From Okeania sp. SIO3B5 (GTDB lineage: Bacteria; Cyanobacteriota; Cyanobacteriia; Cyanobacteriales; Microcoleaceae), in assembly GCF_010692555.1 (NCBI RefSeq), contig NZ_JAAHHG010000054.1, positions 1 through 36,126 on the forward strand: a stretch of 36,126 nt of DNA, read 5' to 3'. The notes under the pieces are model-generated. The model worked only from the letters and a program-made list of their open reading frames with translations, was not told the origin of the DNA and searched no databases. Both the position numbers and the translations under genes were made by a program. Shown piece after piece: positions 16,786 to 24,385 of the stretch. The first letter of the stretch is position 1. Each line of letters starts with the position of its first letter.

Positions 16786-16823
16786 TATTTATGAGAAGCT
16801 AGCATTAATTTTATCGCAGGGAA
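16786..16823 (-). promoter_or_regulatory. Leader block conserved upstream of both ATPase genes (copy 2)
   Basis: Same sequence as 8549-8587 apart from a few bases, but here it lies 183 bp from the ATG instead of 3 bp. The intervening DNA (16603-16785) is repeat-rich and appears inserted. The 443-bp spacer to the divergent ABC gene also holds gaattta heptamers (about 16829-16863) and a ccccttaaaag motif at about 16759 and 16918. I see no gene. Confidence 0.5.
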
Positions 16824-17045
16824 CATTCAAGAATTTAGAATTTAGAATTTAGAATTTAGAATTACCTCTTCTTGAAAAGAAGAGGATTGACTAATCATGA
16901 AAATTTTTATTTATTATCCCCTTAAAAGAGGAGGCTTTAAACCACAATATTTCGATAAGAAAAACTTTTCTATCTGCTGGTTTTCTGCCGACAATAATAT
17001 AAACAATTACAATGATCGGAGAAAACCCTATATTTACTCATAATC

Positions 17046-18065
17046 ATGGCACCAGCAGTTTTAATAGAAAACCTTCAGAAAAGTTATGGCTCAGTTACAG
17101 CAGTTAAGGACGTTTCCTTTCAGATAGAACCTGGAGAAATATTTGGTTTGCTTGGCCCTAATGGTGCAGGTAAAACAACCACACTACGCGCTCTGTGTAC
17201 TCTACTTACACCAGACGCTGGACGTTTAGAAGTATCTGGTATTTCAGTAGTTGACCAACCGAGAATAGCTAGACAACGCCTTGGCTATGTTGCTCAGGAA
17301 GTGGCCATCGACAAGGTACTGACGGGCCGAGAACTACTGGAACTGCAAGCAGCTATATATCATATTCCAGACAAATTGGCAAGGGAAAGAATCGAAGGAG
17401 CGATCGCCCTCTTGGGAATAGAAGATTGGGCAGATAAAAAAACAGGCACTTATTCAGGTGGTATTCGTAAACGTCTAGATTTAGCGGCAGGTTTATTGCA
17501 TCAACCAGATGTTTTAGTTTTGGATGAACCCACAGTGGGTTTAGATATTGATAGTCGGGTAGCAGTTTGGGATTTTTTGCGTCAGTTGCGAGACTCAGGC
17601 ACAACAGTTTTGATTACCAGTCACTATCTGGAAGAAGTTGATGCTTTGGCAGATAGGGTAGCTATTATTGACCAAGGTGTGGTTATTGCGACGGGTACTC
17701 CTTCGGAACTTAAAGACCGAGTGGGAGGCGATCGCATCACTCTCCGTATTAGGGAATTTTCTTCTACTGAAGAAGCAGAAAAAGCCAAAGTATTACTAGG
17801 AAACTTGCCCATAGTCCAAGAAGTTATTGTTAATGCTGCTCAAGGCAATTCTTTAAACTTAGTTGTGACACCCCAGAGCGATGCTTTGATTAAAATTCAA
17901 CAGTCATTGCAGGAGGAAGGTTTACCTATTTTTGGTATTGCTCAAGCGCGACCAAGTTTGGATGATGTTTATCTAGCAGCAACAGGAAAAACTTTGATGG
18001 ATGCAGAATTAGCTGCTGTGGGTAGTCGCGACTTAAAAGCTGAGAAAAAACAAAGTATGCGTTGA
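17046..18065 (+). CDS. ABC transporter ATP-binding protein, DrrA/ABC-2 type
   Basis: The 339-aa cytoplasmic ATPase of an ABC-2 type exporter. Walker A GPNGAGKT is at 37-44, the Q-loop YVAQE at 81-85, the signature YSGGIRKRL from 136 (Tyr instead of the usual Leu), Walker B VLVLDEP at 156-162 and the H-loop His at 193. The LDDVYLAATGKTL ending is typical of the DrrA (daunorubicin resistance) subfamily. The partner membrane protein usually follows directly, but none does; the next gene is a symporter. Either the permease is encoded elsewhere or it has been lost. The substrate cannot be told from sequence. The gene is divergent from ATPase2. The C-terminal ~20 residues are charged and poorly conserved. 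Confidence 0.9.
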   Translation: MAPAVLIENLQKSYGSVTAVKDVSFQIEPGEIFGLLGPNGAGKTTTLRALCTLLTPDAGRLEVSGISVVDQPRIARQRLGYVAQEVAIDKVLTGRELLELQAAIYHIPDKLARERIEGAIALLGIEDWADKKTGTYSGGIRKRLDLAAGLLHQPDVLVLDEPTVGLDIDSRVAVWDFLRQLRDSGTTVLITSHYLEEVDALADRVAIIDQGVVIATGTPSELKDRVGGDRITLRIREFSSTEEAEKAKVLLGNLPIVQEVIVNAAQGNSLNLVVTPQSDALIKIQQSLQEEGLPIFGIAQARPSLDDVYLAATGKTLMDAELAAVGSRDLKAEKKQSMR

Positions 18066-18377
18066 ATGTTTTCGTGAATTGGCACTTTGTAGGTGAACGG
18101 GCGAACGGGCGAACGGGAACACGCAAGATGCCCATTCCACAAGACTATTAAAATTATTCCGCATTTATGCAACACCAACAATGGAGTATTTGTCAAAGTC
18201 TAGTCCAGTAGTAGACTGACACATCTAAAACTGTGCAATAGATTTTTATTTCTAGGTGTCTTCCCTACTCCCCTACTCCCCCACTCCCCTACTCCCCCAC
18301 TCCCTAATGGACCATTTTAGCGTCGGTCCACTACTTCTACTGTTCCCTATTCCCTACTTTTACAAGTTGAGTAGTTT
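18066..18377. repeat. Repeat-filled spacer before the symporter
   Basis: Contains gaacgggc 8-mers (about 18093-18118), the tagactgacaca...ctaggtgtctt repeat (about 18205-18262, second copy of 15057-15112), a ccccact/cccctact array (about 18262-18305), and tccctattccctac just before the symporter. No gene is seen. Confidence 0.75.
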
Positions 18378-20180
18378 ATGCATTTAATTGATTACACTAT
18401 TGTCGTCATCTACCTGCTGGCGATCGTCCTGTTTGGCATATTTCTCCAGCGCAAAGCATCCGGTGGCATAGACTCTTACTTTCTGGGCGATCGGAATATG
18501 CCTTGGTGGGTATTGGGGGCATCCGGAATGGCTTCCAATACGGACATTGCGGGGACAATGTTGATAACAGCTTTAGTCTACGCCTTGGGAACGAAGGGAT
18601 TTTTTCTGGAACTCCGGGGTGGCATTGCCTTAATTCTAGCAATGTTCATGATTTTTATGGGCAAGTGGAACCGTCGCGCCCAAGTTATGACTTTAGCAGA
18701 ATGGATGCATTTGCGTTTTGGAGTCGGACGGGAAGGAAATATCGCCCGGATAGTTAGTGCCGTTGCTGCTATTATCTTGACTATTGGCAGGATTAGTTAC
18801 TTTGCCATAGGTGGGGGCAAATTCTTAGGAGAATTTATCACAGTGGATGCCCGCATAGCCTCGATTTTAATTATCTTCCTGGCATTGATATACACTGTCC
18901 TTAGCGGTTTTTATGGGGTGGTGTTAACAGACCTGTTTCAGGGAGTTTTGATTTTTGTGGCTATCATCTATATCTGCGCGATCGCTCTGCAACTTCCCCC
19001 TCTCCCGGAGACATTTGCCATTTCTATTCCGGGAACCGAGCAATTGCACGAGTGGAATTTTAGCGAGTGGAGTAGTATATTCCCCTCCATGGAAGTAGAC
19101 TTGCCCGGAGACTATGGTCGTTTCAACTTGTTCGGCGCTATCCTTTGTTTCTATCTGCTGAAAGTATTGATGGAAGGGTTTGGCGGTATCGGTGGTTATA
19201 TGATGCAGCGCTATTTTGCCGCCAAAAGCGACCGGGAAGTGGGGTTAATGTCCCTGTGGTGGATATTCTTGCTTTCCTTTCGCTGGCCTTTGGTAACTGC
19301 CTTTGCGATCCTGGGCATCAATTACGGCATTACTAACCAAGTAATTCCTGACCCGGAACTGGTCTTGCCAACAGTTATCGCTACTTACCTACCAGTGGGA
19401 ATCAAGGGATTGGTATTAGCTTGTTTTATCGCCGCCGGGATGTCTACTTTTGACTCCTTAATTAATGGTGGCGCTGCTTACTGGGTGAAGGATATTTATC
19501 AAGCTTATCTCAATCCGCAAGCTGACAACCGCAAACTGCTGGCTCAAAGTCGTTGGGCATCGGTTATCATTGTTATGGTGGGATTGCTATTTAGCTTCAG
19601 TATCTCCAATATCAATGAAATTTGGGGATGGTTGACTCTGGGATTGGGTACGGGTTTGGCAGTTCCTTTGCTGTTAAGATGGTATTGGTGGCGGTTTAAT
19701 GGTTATGGATTTGCTACTGGTATCGCTGCTGGTATGGTGGCTGCAATTGTTACTAAGGCGATCGTCTTACCTTCTTTCCCGAATCTGCAACTTGCTGAAT
19801 TTATCCAATTTCTAATTCCTAGCAGTTGTTCTTTGGCAGGATGTATCGCTGGCACTCTGTTAACTCCAGCAACGGAACAGTCAGTTCTGGAGAATTTTTA
19901 TACTGTCACCCGTCCCTTTGGTTTCTGGAAGCCGATCGCTGTTAATATTCCCCGCAATCTCACGATCAATATCGCATTAGAGAACAGGCGGGATTTACTG
20001 GTAACTGCGATCGCGATTCCCTGGCAAATAGTTTTGTGTCTCACGGGAATTATGTTTATGATGAAACGTTGGGATAATTTCCAAATTCTATTCCTGTTGC
20101 TGCTTGTACTTTCTATCTGTTTGTACTTCGTCTGGTATAGATATCTGTATGGAAGTCAAAATTCAAAAGTCAAAAGTTAA
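18378..20180 (+). CDS. Sodium:solute symporter (SSS family) transporter
   Basis: A 600-aa integral membrane protein with roughly 13-15 hydrophobic segments spread over its full length. It belongs to the SSS (solute:sodium symporter) family: the N-terminal DYTIVVIYLLAIVLFGIF helix, RKASGGIDSYFLGDRNMPWW and ASGMASNTDIAGTM match TM1-TM2, and ACFIAAGMSTFDSLINGGA matches the helix-8 region that holds the second sodium site. Members take up sugars, amino acids, vitamins, urea or other solutes with Na+; the substrate cannot be told here. The ATG at 18378 fits the family N terminus. The last residues (GSQNSKVKS) are encoded by a gtcaaaa heptamer array that also supplies the stop codon, so the native C terminus has probably been replaced or extended. 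Confidence 0.88.
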   Translation: MHLIDYTIVVIYLLAIVLFGIFLQRKASGGIDSYFLGDRNMPWWVLGASGMASNTDIAGTMLITALVYALGTKGFFLELRGGIALILAMFMIFMGKWNRRAQVMTLAEWMHLRFGVGREGNIARIVSAVAAIILTIGRISYFAIGGGKFLGEFITVDARIASILIIFLALIYTVLSGFYGVVLTDLFQGVLIFVAIIYICAIALQLPPLPETFAISIPGTEQLHEWNFSEWSSIFPSMEVDLPGDYGRFNLFGAILCFYLLKVLMEGFGGIGGYMMQRYFAAKSDREVGLMSLWWIFLLSFRWPLVTAFAILGINYGITNQVIPDPELVLPTVIATYLPVGIKGLVLACFIAAGMSTFDSLINGGAAYWVKDIYQAYLNPQADNRKLLAQSRWASVIIVMVGLLFSFSISNINEIWGWLTLGLGTGLAVPLLLRWYWWRFNGYGFATGIAAGMVAAIVTKAIVLPSFPNLQLAEFIQFLIPSSCSLAGCIAGTLLTPATEQSVLENFYTVTRPFGFWKPIAVNIPRNLTINIALENRRDLLVTAIAIPWQIVLCLTGIMFMMKRWDNFQILFLLLLVLSICLYFVWYRYLYGSQNSKVKS

Positions 20181-20270
20181 AATTATGGAAGTCAAAAGTC
20201 AAAAGTTAATGGAAGTCAAAAGTCAAAAGTCAAAAGTAAGAATTATGGAAATCAAGAGTCAAAAGTCAAT
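20154..20270. repeat. gtcaaaa heptamer array overlapping the symporter 3' end
   Basis: Imperfect tandem gtcaaaa units interspersed with atggaa spacers. The array begins within the last codons of the symporter gene. A further array of the same unit is at 25257-25289. Confidence 0.9.
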
Positions 20271-20325
20271 TGCTGACTGCTAACCGCTTTTTTAATAATG
20301 TGGTTCATTGACCTAAAAACTGCTG

Positions 20326-20331
20326 TATAAT
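20326..20331 (+). promoter_or_regulatory. Putative -10 box (TATAAT) upstream of hicB
   Basis: TATAAT lies 49 bp upstream of the hicB ATG. The best -35-like hexamer, TTGACC at 20308-20313, is only 12 bp away, too close for a standard promoter. The -10 is therefore suggestive only. Confidence 0.35.
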
Positions 20332-20379
20332 AGCTGTAAAAATTGAGAAAATTTTTGACTTTCTCCAATCTAAAATATT

Positions 20380-20616
20380 ATGGAAAAACTGTTGCAACTA
20401 CAGATTGAAAAGTTACCTGAAGGAGTTTATTTGGCAACTAGCGATGCTTTGCCTGGTTTAGTTGCTCAGGGAGAAACTCTGACTGAAACTTTGGAAATAG
20501 CTCGCGATGTAGCTAGTAAGTTAATAGAAGCTCGTAGGGAAAGACAACCTCTGAATCTGGAAAGTTTACAAACTCTTGCTGAAAAGTTTGATTATCCATT
20601 GGTTATTAGTGAATAA
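20380..20616 (+). CDS. hicB: HicB-like antitoxin (type II TA)
   Basis: The 78-aa protein has the HicB partial RNase-H-like pattern: LQIEKLPEGVYLATSDALPGLVAQGETLTETLEIARDVA. HicB proteins bind and neutralise HicA mRNA interferases and often repress their operon. The ATG at 20380 lies downstream of a TATAAT. The cognate hicA follows at 20629 but is frameshifted and shortened, so this antitoxin may now be an orphan. Length is normal for short cyanobacterial HicB proteins that lack a DNA-binding tail. A separate intact HicBA pair is at 34700-35147. Confidence 0.8.
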   Translation: MEKLLQLQIEKLPEGVYLATSDALPGLVAQGETLTETLEIARDVASKLIEARRERQPLNLESLQTLAEKFDYPLVISE

Positions 20617-20628
20617 TTTGGTGGTTTT

Positions 20629-20800
20629 ATGGGAAGGTTGGCAGGATTTCGCTACCTTTGAAATTGTGAAGAAATTGAAGACTTTTGGGTTTGTTTTTGA
20701 CCGTCAAGCTGCTGGTAGCCATGAGATTTGGTACAATCCAGATAGGAATTTGTATACTACTATTCCTAATCATTCTAAAGATTTGCCAGAAGGAACATAA
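20629..20800 (+). pseudogene. hicA: Broken HicA mRNA interferase
   Basis: The ATG at 20629 starts MGRLAGFRY, the expected HicA N terminus, but the frame hits TGA two codons later. The frame one base on continues EIVKKLKTFGFVFDRQAAGSHEIWYNP...TTIPNHSKDLPEGT, the expected HicA body including the catalytic-type His in GSHEIW. A single extra base near 20656-20660 explains the break. TAA then follows EGT, where intact relatives continue with a further helix (~10-15 residues). The gene is 12 nt downstream of hicB. It is probably inactive, removing the toxin while leaving the antitoxin. A sequencing error could explain the frameshift but not the early stop as well. Confidence 0.7.
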
Positions 20801-20887
20801 AAACCGAGTTTGCGTTAGATGTCTTGCTATACTTAGCATCTGTTTTCCACAAACCCAGTTTCTTAATAATACTCTAAAGCAATTGGA

Positions 20888-22696
20888 TTATTTACGCTTT
20901 AGTCGGGAACCTAGGAATAATGCGCTTACAGATAGCAATCCTAGAACGGTTGCTGGTTCTGGCGTTGACTCTAGTTCAACTGGAGACAGGGTAAAGTCGG
21001 CTGTTTCTGTATTGAAGGCGAGTTTTATTGGTAGAGCCATAGGATTTGTGGGGTCGATCGCATCACCTGTGCGAACAGTAAACCGTTCTACACCCTCGCC
21101 ATCAATGAGGAAGTCGCCTAAGATATCAGCATAGAGGCTAAAGTCAATTTCGTCGCCACTAGAAAACTCACCCAAAACAATATCCTCAACGAGAACGGTG
21201 AAGGGATTCTCAAATGTAGAAGGCAAATCAAGGATTGAGGTAAATAGAGAGTCGCTGTCCATCTCGTAGTGGAAACCGTAAGCAGTGGGGGGGTCGTACC
21301 AAGCACCGGAGGTGACACCGCAGAAACTCATCGTGTTTATTTCTTGGTGAGGGCAGTTTGGCAACCAAGGATTAAACTGGGAATCACCGAACGGGTTGGC
21401 ACGGTAAACACCTTCAGTTCCATTAGCCAGTCTTGCCCAGAAGGCGATTTCGCTGTCGTTGCTCAAGCTACCGCGATCCATGGCTAAATCGACAACTGTA
21501 GAGCCCAGGAGCGTATCGCCCAAGCCAATTACTTTATCATCTATTGCATGACTTCCAGTAAAGATGCCTTTCTTATTTCTGGAATCTTGAGGGTTACTCT
21601 GATTCGCCATGAAGGCAACGTTTCCGTTATCGTTGATGGAACTTGTGCCCATACTAAAGAAGCTTGAGCTGGTTGGATCTCCGTGACCCCAACGCCAGGG
21701 GTTCTCAAAATAATTACCAGCAATCACGCTGCCGTTCGCACCATCACCAGAAAAGATTATTTGACCTTGCAAACCTGGTATAGGAGTAGTGTTAGCAGTG
21801 ATACCCACATAACCCGACACCAATCCGTTGTCATTAATATTAGCTTCACGGTATGAACCTACCAGAAAAGCAGGATTGTCAGAAACAACGGGAGTAGTTG
21901 CACCTCCATCCCCAACGAAAATACCGTTCTCGCTAGAAAAACTAACGACTCCCTCATTATTAATCGAAGGAGCGTAAAAATCTACAGGACATTGACTTCC
22001 ATCAGCCGATAGACCAGAACACTGGGTAATCTCAGTGGTGACGCTTGGAGGATTTGGTGCAGTCGGTAGTGTTGCTTTATAGACATTAGTGTGACCATTT
22101 CTCCGAGCAGTGAATGCTACCTCTCCACTGTCATTTATAGAAACTCCAGGAGCAAAGTCATAGCCCTCAGTGCTACTGGCAATCAACCTAGGCTGCGGCC
22201 AGCCAGGTCTGTTGACATAGATAGCTGTAGTACCATCGTTCAATGTAGCAATAAAAGCAGTTTCTTTGTTTGCGTTGATAGCAATTCCCTGATCGAAGCT
22301 AGCAAATATTGTGCCGTCTGTTGTCGCTACTGTCTCTGGAGCAGCACCTAAGCCAATATAAATGCCCTGATAAGTCTGTCCAGATGACGTTCTCTTTTCT
22401 GCATGGTAGGCAATTCGTCCACCATTACTAATCGCGATGCCCTTGCCAGCCTGATAATTAGGATCTGTTTCCAGGTTATACGAGTTGCGCCAGAAGCCCG
22501 GTGTACCGAGTCCGCGCTCAACGCTAGAGTACTGAGTACTAGGTACGAAAGGATTGTTTGTTGTGTCTGCAATCCTCGTAAAATTGAAACTGGCAGCCTT
22601 AGCTTGGCCACCTACTAAGAGTGAAACCAAAGTTAAAGCCAGACCGGAAATCTTCTTGGCTTTACCTTTAAATTGACAATAGTTGCGAAAGTTCAT
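20888..22696 (-). CDS. PEP-CTERM sorted exported protein with repeated propeller-like motifs
   Basis: The 602-aa protein has a signal peptide (residues ~1-34, cleavage near QAKA-AS). The C-terminal sorting signal has PEP at 579-581, a hydrophobic stretch LGLLSVSALFLGSRL and a basic end KRK. PEP-CTERM proteins are processed by exosortase and sent to the surface or extracellular matrix; no exosortase gene is in the window. The middle has at least six degenerate repeats of an INxxGxVAF type (GIAINANKETAF, GVSINDSGEVAF, SINNEGVVSF, NINDNGLVSG, SINDNGNVAF, LSNDSEIAF) spaced by 50-60 residues, suggesting a beta-propeller-like surface protein. Ligand unknown. It is transcribed convergently with the broken hicA. 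Confidence 0.8.
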   Translation of the reverse strand: MNFRNYCQFKGKAKKISGLALTLVSLLVGGQAKAASFNFTRIADTTNNPFVPSTQYSSVERGLGTPGFWRNSYNLETDPNYQAGKGIAISNGGRIAYHAEKRTSSGQTYQGIYIGLGAAPETVATTDGTIFASFDQGIAINANKETAFIATLNDGTTAIYVNRPGWPQPRLIASSTEGYDFAPGVSINDSGEVAFTARRNGHTNVYKATLPTAPNPPSVTTEITQCSGLSADGSQCPVDFYAPSINNEGVVSFSSENGIFVGDGGATTPVVSDNPAFLVGSYREANINDNGLVSGYVGITANTTPIPGLQGQIIFSGDGANGSVIAGNYFENPWRWGHGDPTSSSFFSMGTSSINDNGNVAFMANQSNPQDSRNKKGIFTGSHAIDDKVIGLGDTLLGSTVVDLAMDRGSLSNDSEIAFWARLANGTEGVYRANPFGDSQFNPWLPNCPHQEINTMSFCGVTSGAWYDPPTAYGFHYEMDSDSLFTSILDLPSTFENPFTVLVEDIVLGEFSSGDEIDFSLYADILGDFLIDGEGVERFTVRTGDAIDPTNPMALPIKLAFNTETADFTLSPVELESTPEPATVLGLLSVSALFLGSRLKRK

Positions 22697-22919
22697 AGTA
22701 AATAGTCCATAAAATTGATAGGAAGCCTTACATCAAGTAACAATCTAGGAGATGCCTTCTGCTTTTACACTAAATCTCAAATTTGTTTGTTTGCAACAAT
22801 TTACAAACCCCATTGAGATTTCTTTTATAAGAGTCTCTGATAAAAACGATAAACATAGATTAATTAAGAATTTTTTAACTATTCTGGCAAAAAGACCTCC
22901 AATTAACAAGAAGTCGGGA
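22697..22919. other. Intergenic, nothing recognised
   Basis: Leader region of the PEP-CTERM gene (- strand) and upstream region of the broken XRE gene. An open frame from 22752 runs into the XRE fragment in the same frame, but its N-terminal part (MPSAFTLNLK...) resembles nothing known and is not called as a gene. It could include diverged sequence of the regulator's original 5' end. Confidence 0.4.
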
Positions 22920-23201
22920 ATGGCTTTAAAACAGTTAATTCACTAGATGGGCTTCCCAAGCAATGCTGATCTGGCCAGGTCTACGGGTATAGACAAGGAC
23001 ATCCTCAGCAAACTGTTTAACGGCCAAACCAGAAAGCTGACAGTGCCTAATACTTTGAAAATAGTCAATACCTGTGCTACTAGAAGCGATCGCTTTCGTT
23101 CCTTTATCTACTACCTGCCATCAACAGTTAAAGTCGTAATCAAACAGATACTAACTTTGGATAGTTTTGGGATAATTTATTTCTTAGAAGTCCCTAAGTA
23201 A
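22920..23201 (+). pseudogene. XRE/Cro-type HTH regulator broken by an amber codon
   Basis: From the ATG at 22920 the frame reads MALKQLIH, then TAG (22944-22946), then MGFPSNADLARSTGIDKDILSKLFNGQTRKLTVPNTLKIV without any frame change. Read through the stop, this is a continuous helix-turn-helix_XRE pattern: the stop occupies the residue usually Gln or Glu before MGF. A point mutation CAG or GAG to TAG would explain it. The C-terminal part (LPSTVKVVIK...) is unrecognised and contains a GCGATCGC site. Restart at the ATG at 22947 could give an 84-aa product lacking the first helix. Function, if any, would be DNA binding; its target is unknown. Confidence 0.5.
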
Positions 23202-23336
23202 TTACAATAGTAGCGATCGCTCCCACTAGCAACAAGAGCGATCGCTTAATATACTTGCCAGAAAACAAGAGCGATAGAACTCTGTTCCCCAATATGTTAA
23301 AATCAAATCGAAACTTCAATTACCAGGAGAAAAACA
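23202..23336. other. Spacer with clustered HIP1-type octamers
   Basis: Two GCGATCGC octamers (about 23213-23220 and 23239-23246) and related agcgat repeats (acaagagcgat twice), then ccaatatgttaaaatcaaa, which resembles the end of the 120-bp repeat at 33669-33787. GGAG in ccaggagaa precedes the Uma2 ATG by ~10 nt. Confidence 0.5.
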
Positions 23337-23915
23337 ATGGTAGCAATCCCCAAACCAGTTCCAATGACTCCCCAAGAATACTTTGACTGGGAGGAGAAAC
23401 AACCGATTAAATATGAATATATGAACGGTCAAGTTTTTGCCATGACTGGGGGAACTATTCCTCATAATGACATTGCAGTTAATTTAACAGTGGCTTTAAA
23501 AAATCATCTGCGCGGTAAAGGGTATAAAGTATTAATGGCAGATGTCAAATTAGGAGTATCCGAAAAAGGACCTTTTTATTATCCTGATGTCATGGTAACT
23601 TGCGATGAAAGAGACCGACGTGCTATTAAAATTATTTATTATCCTTGCTTAGTCGTAGAGGTTTTATCTCCAGGAACCGAAGCTTTTAACAGGGGTAAAA
23701 AGTTTAAAAATTATCGCAATATTTCTACTTTAAAAGAATACGTTTTAATTGATGCGCGAGAGATGACAGTGGAGTGTTTTCGGCCTAATGAAAATGGTGT
23801 TTGGGAACTTTATAATTATGGAGAAGGTGACGAAGTAACCTTAACTTCTGTAGATTTTAGCTTTCCCATTGAGATGCTTTATGAAGACGTAGTTTTAGAG
23901 GAAGTAGAAGAGTAG
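23337..23915 (+). CDS. Uma2 family (DUF820) PD-(D/E)xK-like protein
   Basis: The 192-aa product is of the Uma2/DUF820 family but from a different branch than the copy at 1283. Visible features: MTPQEYFDWEEKQPIKYEYMNGQV at the N terminus, FYYPDVMVTCD with the metal-ligand Asp, the LVVEVLSPGTE strand with a conserved Glu, and KFKNYRNISTLKEYVLID with the catalytic-type Lys. Length is normal and an AGGAG ribosome-binding site precedes the ATG. Such proteins are plausible nucleases whose biological substrate is unknown; cyanobacteria carry dozens. It stands alone between a broken regulator and an orphan toxin/immunity-like pair. Confidence 0.9.
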   Translation: MVAIPKPVPMTPQEYFDWEEKQPIKYEYMNGQVFAMTGGTIPHNDIAVNLTVALKNHLRGKGYKVLMADVKLGVSEKGPFYYPDVMVTCDERDRRAIKIIYYPCLVVEVLSPGTEAFNRGKKFKNYRNISTLKEYVLIDAREMTVECFRPNENGVWELYNYGEGDEVTLTSVDFSFPIEMLYEDVVLEEVEE

Positions 23916-24064
23916 GGGAGGGTAGGGAGTATTTTTAATATTTTTCCTGCTTTTTCTTTGATTTTTTCTTCGACTTGAAAACTGTTGTAGATATAGGAAT
24001 GTGCGCTGGCATATTTACAAAATGTAAGTCCAGATATTAACTTTTCATACTTTAAATTTCACTA

Positions 24065-24370
24065 ATGACTCAAGGTCAAGTTCCTGATGATACTCCTACT
24101 AACTTACAAGAACAAATTCTGCTAGAAGATGCTAAAAATCAACCAGGAGTTGAAATTATAGGAGGAACGGAAACTCCACTTAGAGATGCTCCTAGACTGA
24201 TTGCTAATTATGGTGGTAATCCTGAAGATTGGTATAAAATAGCTAGTAATCAAACCACAATAATTGATGGAGCAATTGTTGAAATACATTGGTATAGAAA
24301 TAATAAAACTTGGCAAAACGTCGAAGACAAAATTAAACGTACCTATCCCAGAAAAGTGCGGAAAAGTTAG
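24065..24370 (+). CDS. Orphan polymorphic-toxin-like C-terminal module
   Basis: A 101-aa protein with no signal peptide. The segment LLEDAKNQPGVEIIGGTETPLRDAPRLIANYGGNPEDWYK followed by EIHWYRN and VEDKIK resembles, from memory, the C-terminal toxin modules of polymorphic toxins and phage head-morphogenesis fusions (pattern YGGxPxDWxK...DGxxxEIHWY...KxK). Here it stands alone, without the delivery domains. It is followed after 15 nt by a gene whose first ~110 residues look like an immunity protein, the usual gene order for such pairs. The activity of the module is not known to me. No good ribosome-binding site precedes the ATG. Alternative: an unrelated small hypothetical protein. Confidence 0.55.
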   Translation: MTQGQVPDDTPTNLQEQILLEDAKNQPGVEIIGGTETPLRDAPRLIANYGGNPEDWYKIASNQTTIIDGAIVEIHWYRNNKTWQNVEDKIKRTYPRKVRKS

Positions 24371-24385
24371 AGAGGTAAATTAATT

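Noticed and set aside
20818-20842. Hairpin agatg...catct as a terminator between hicA and the PEP-CTERM gene
   Set aside because: Only five paired bases, a large loop and no T-run.
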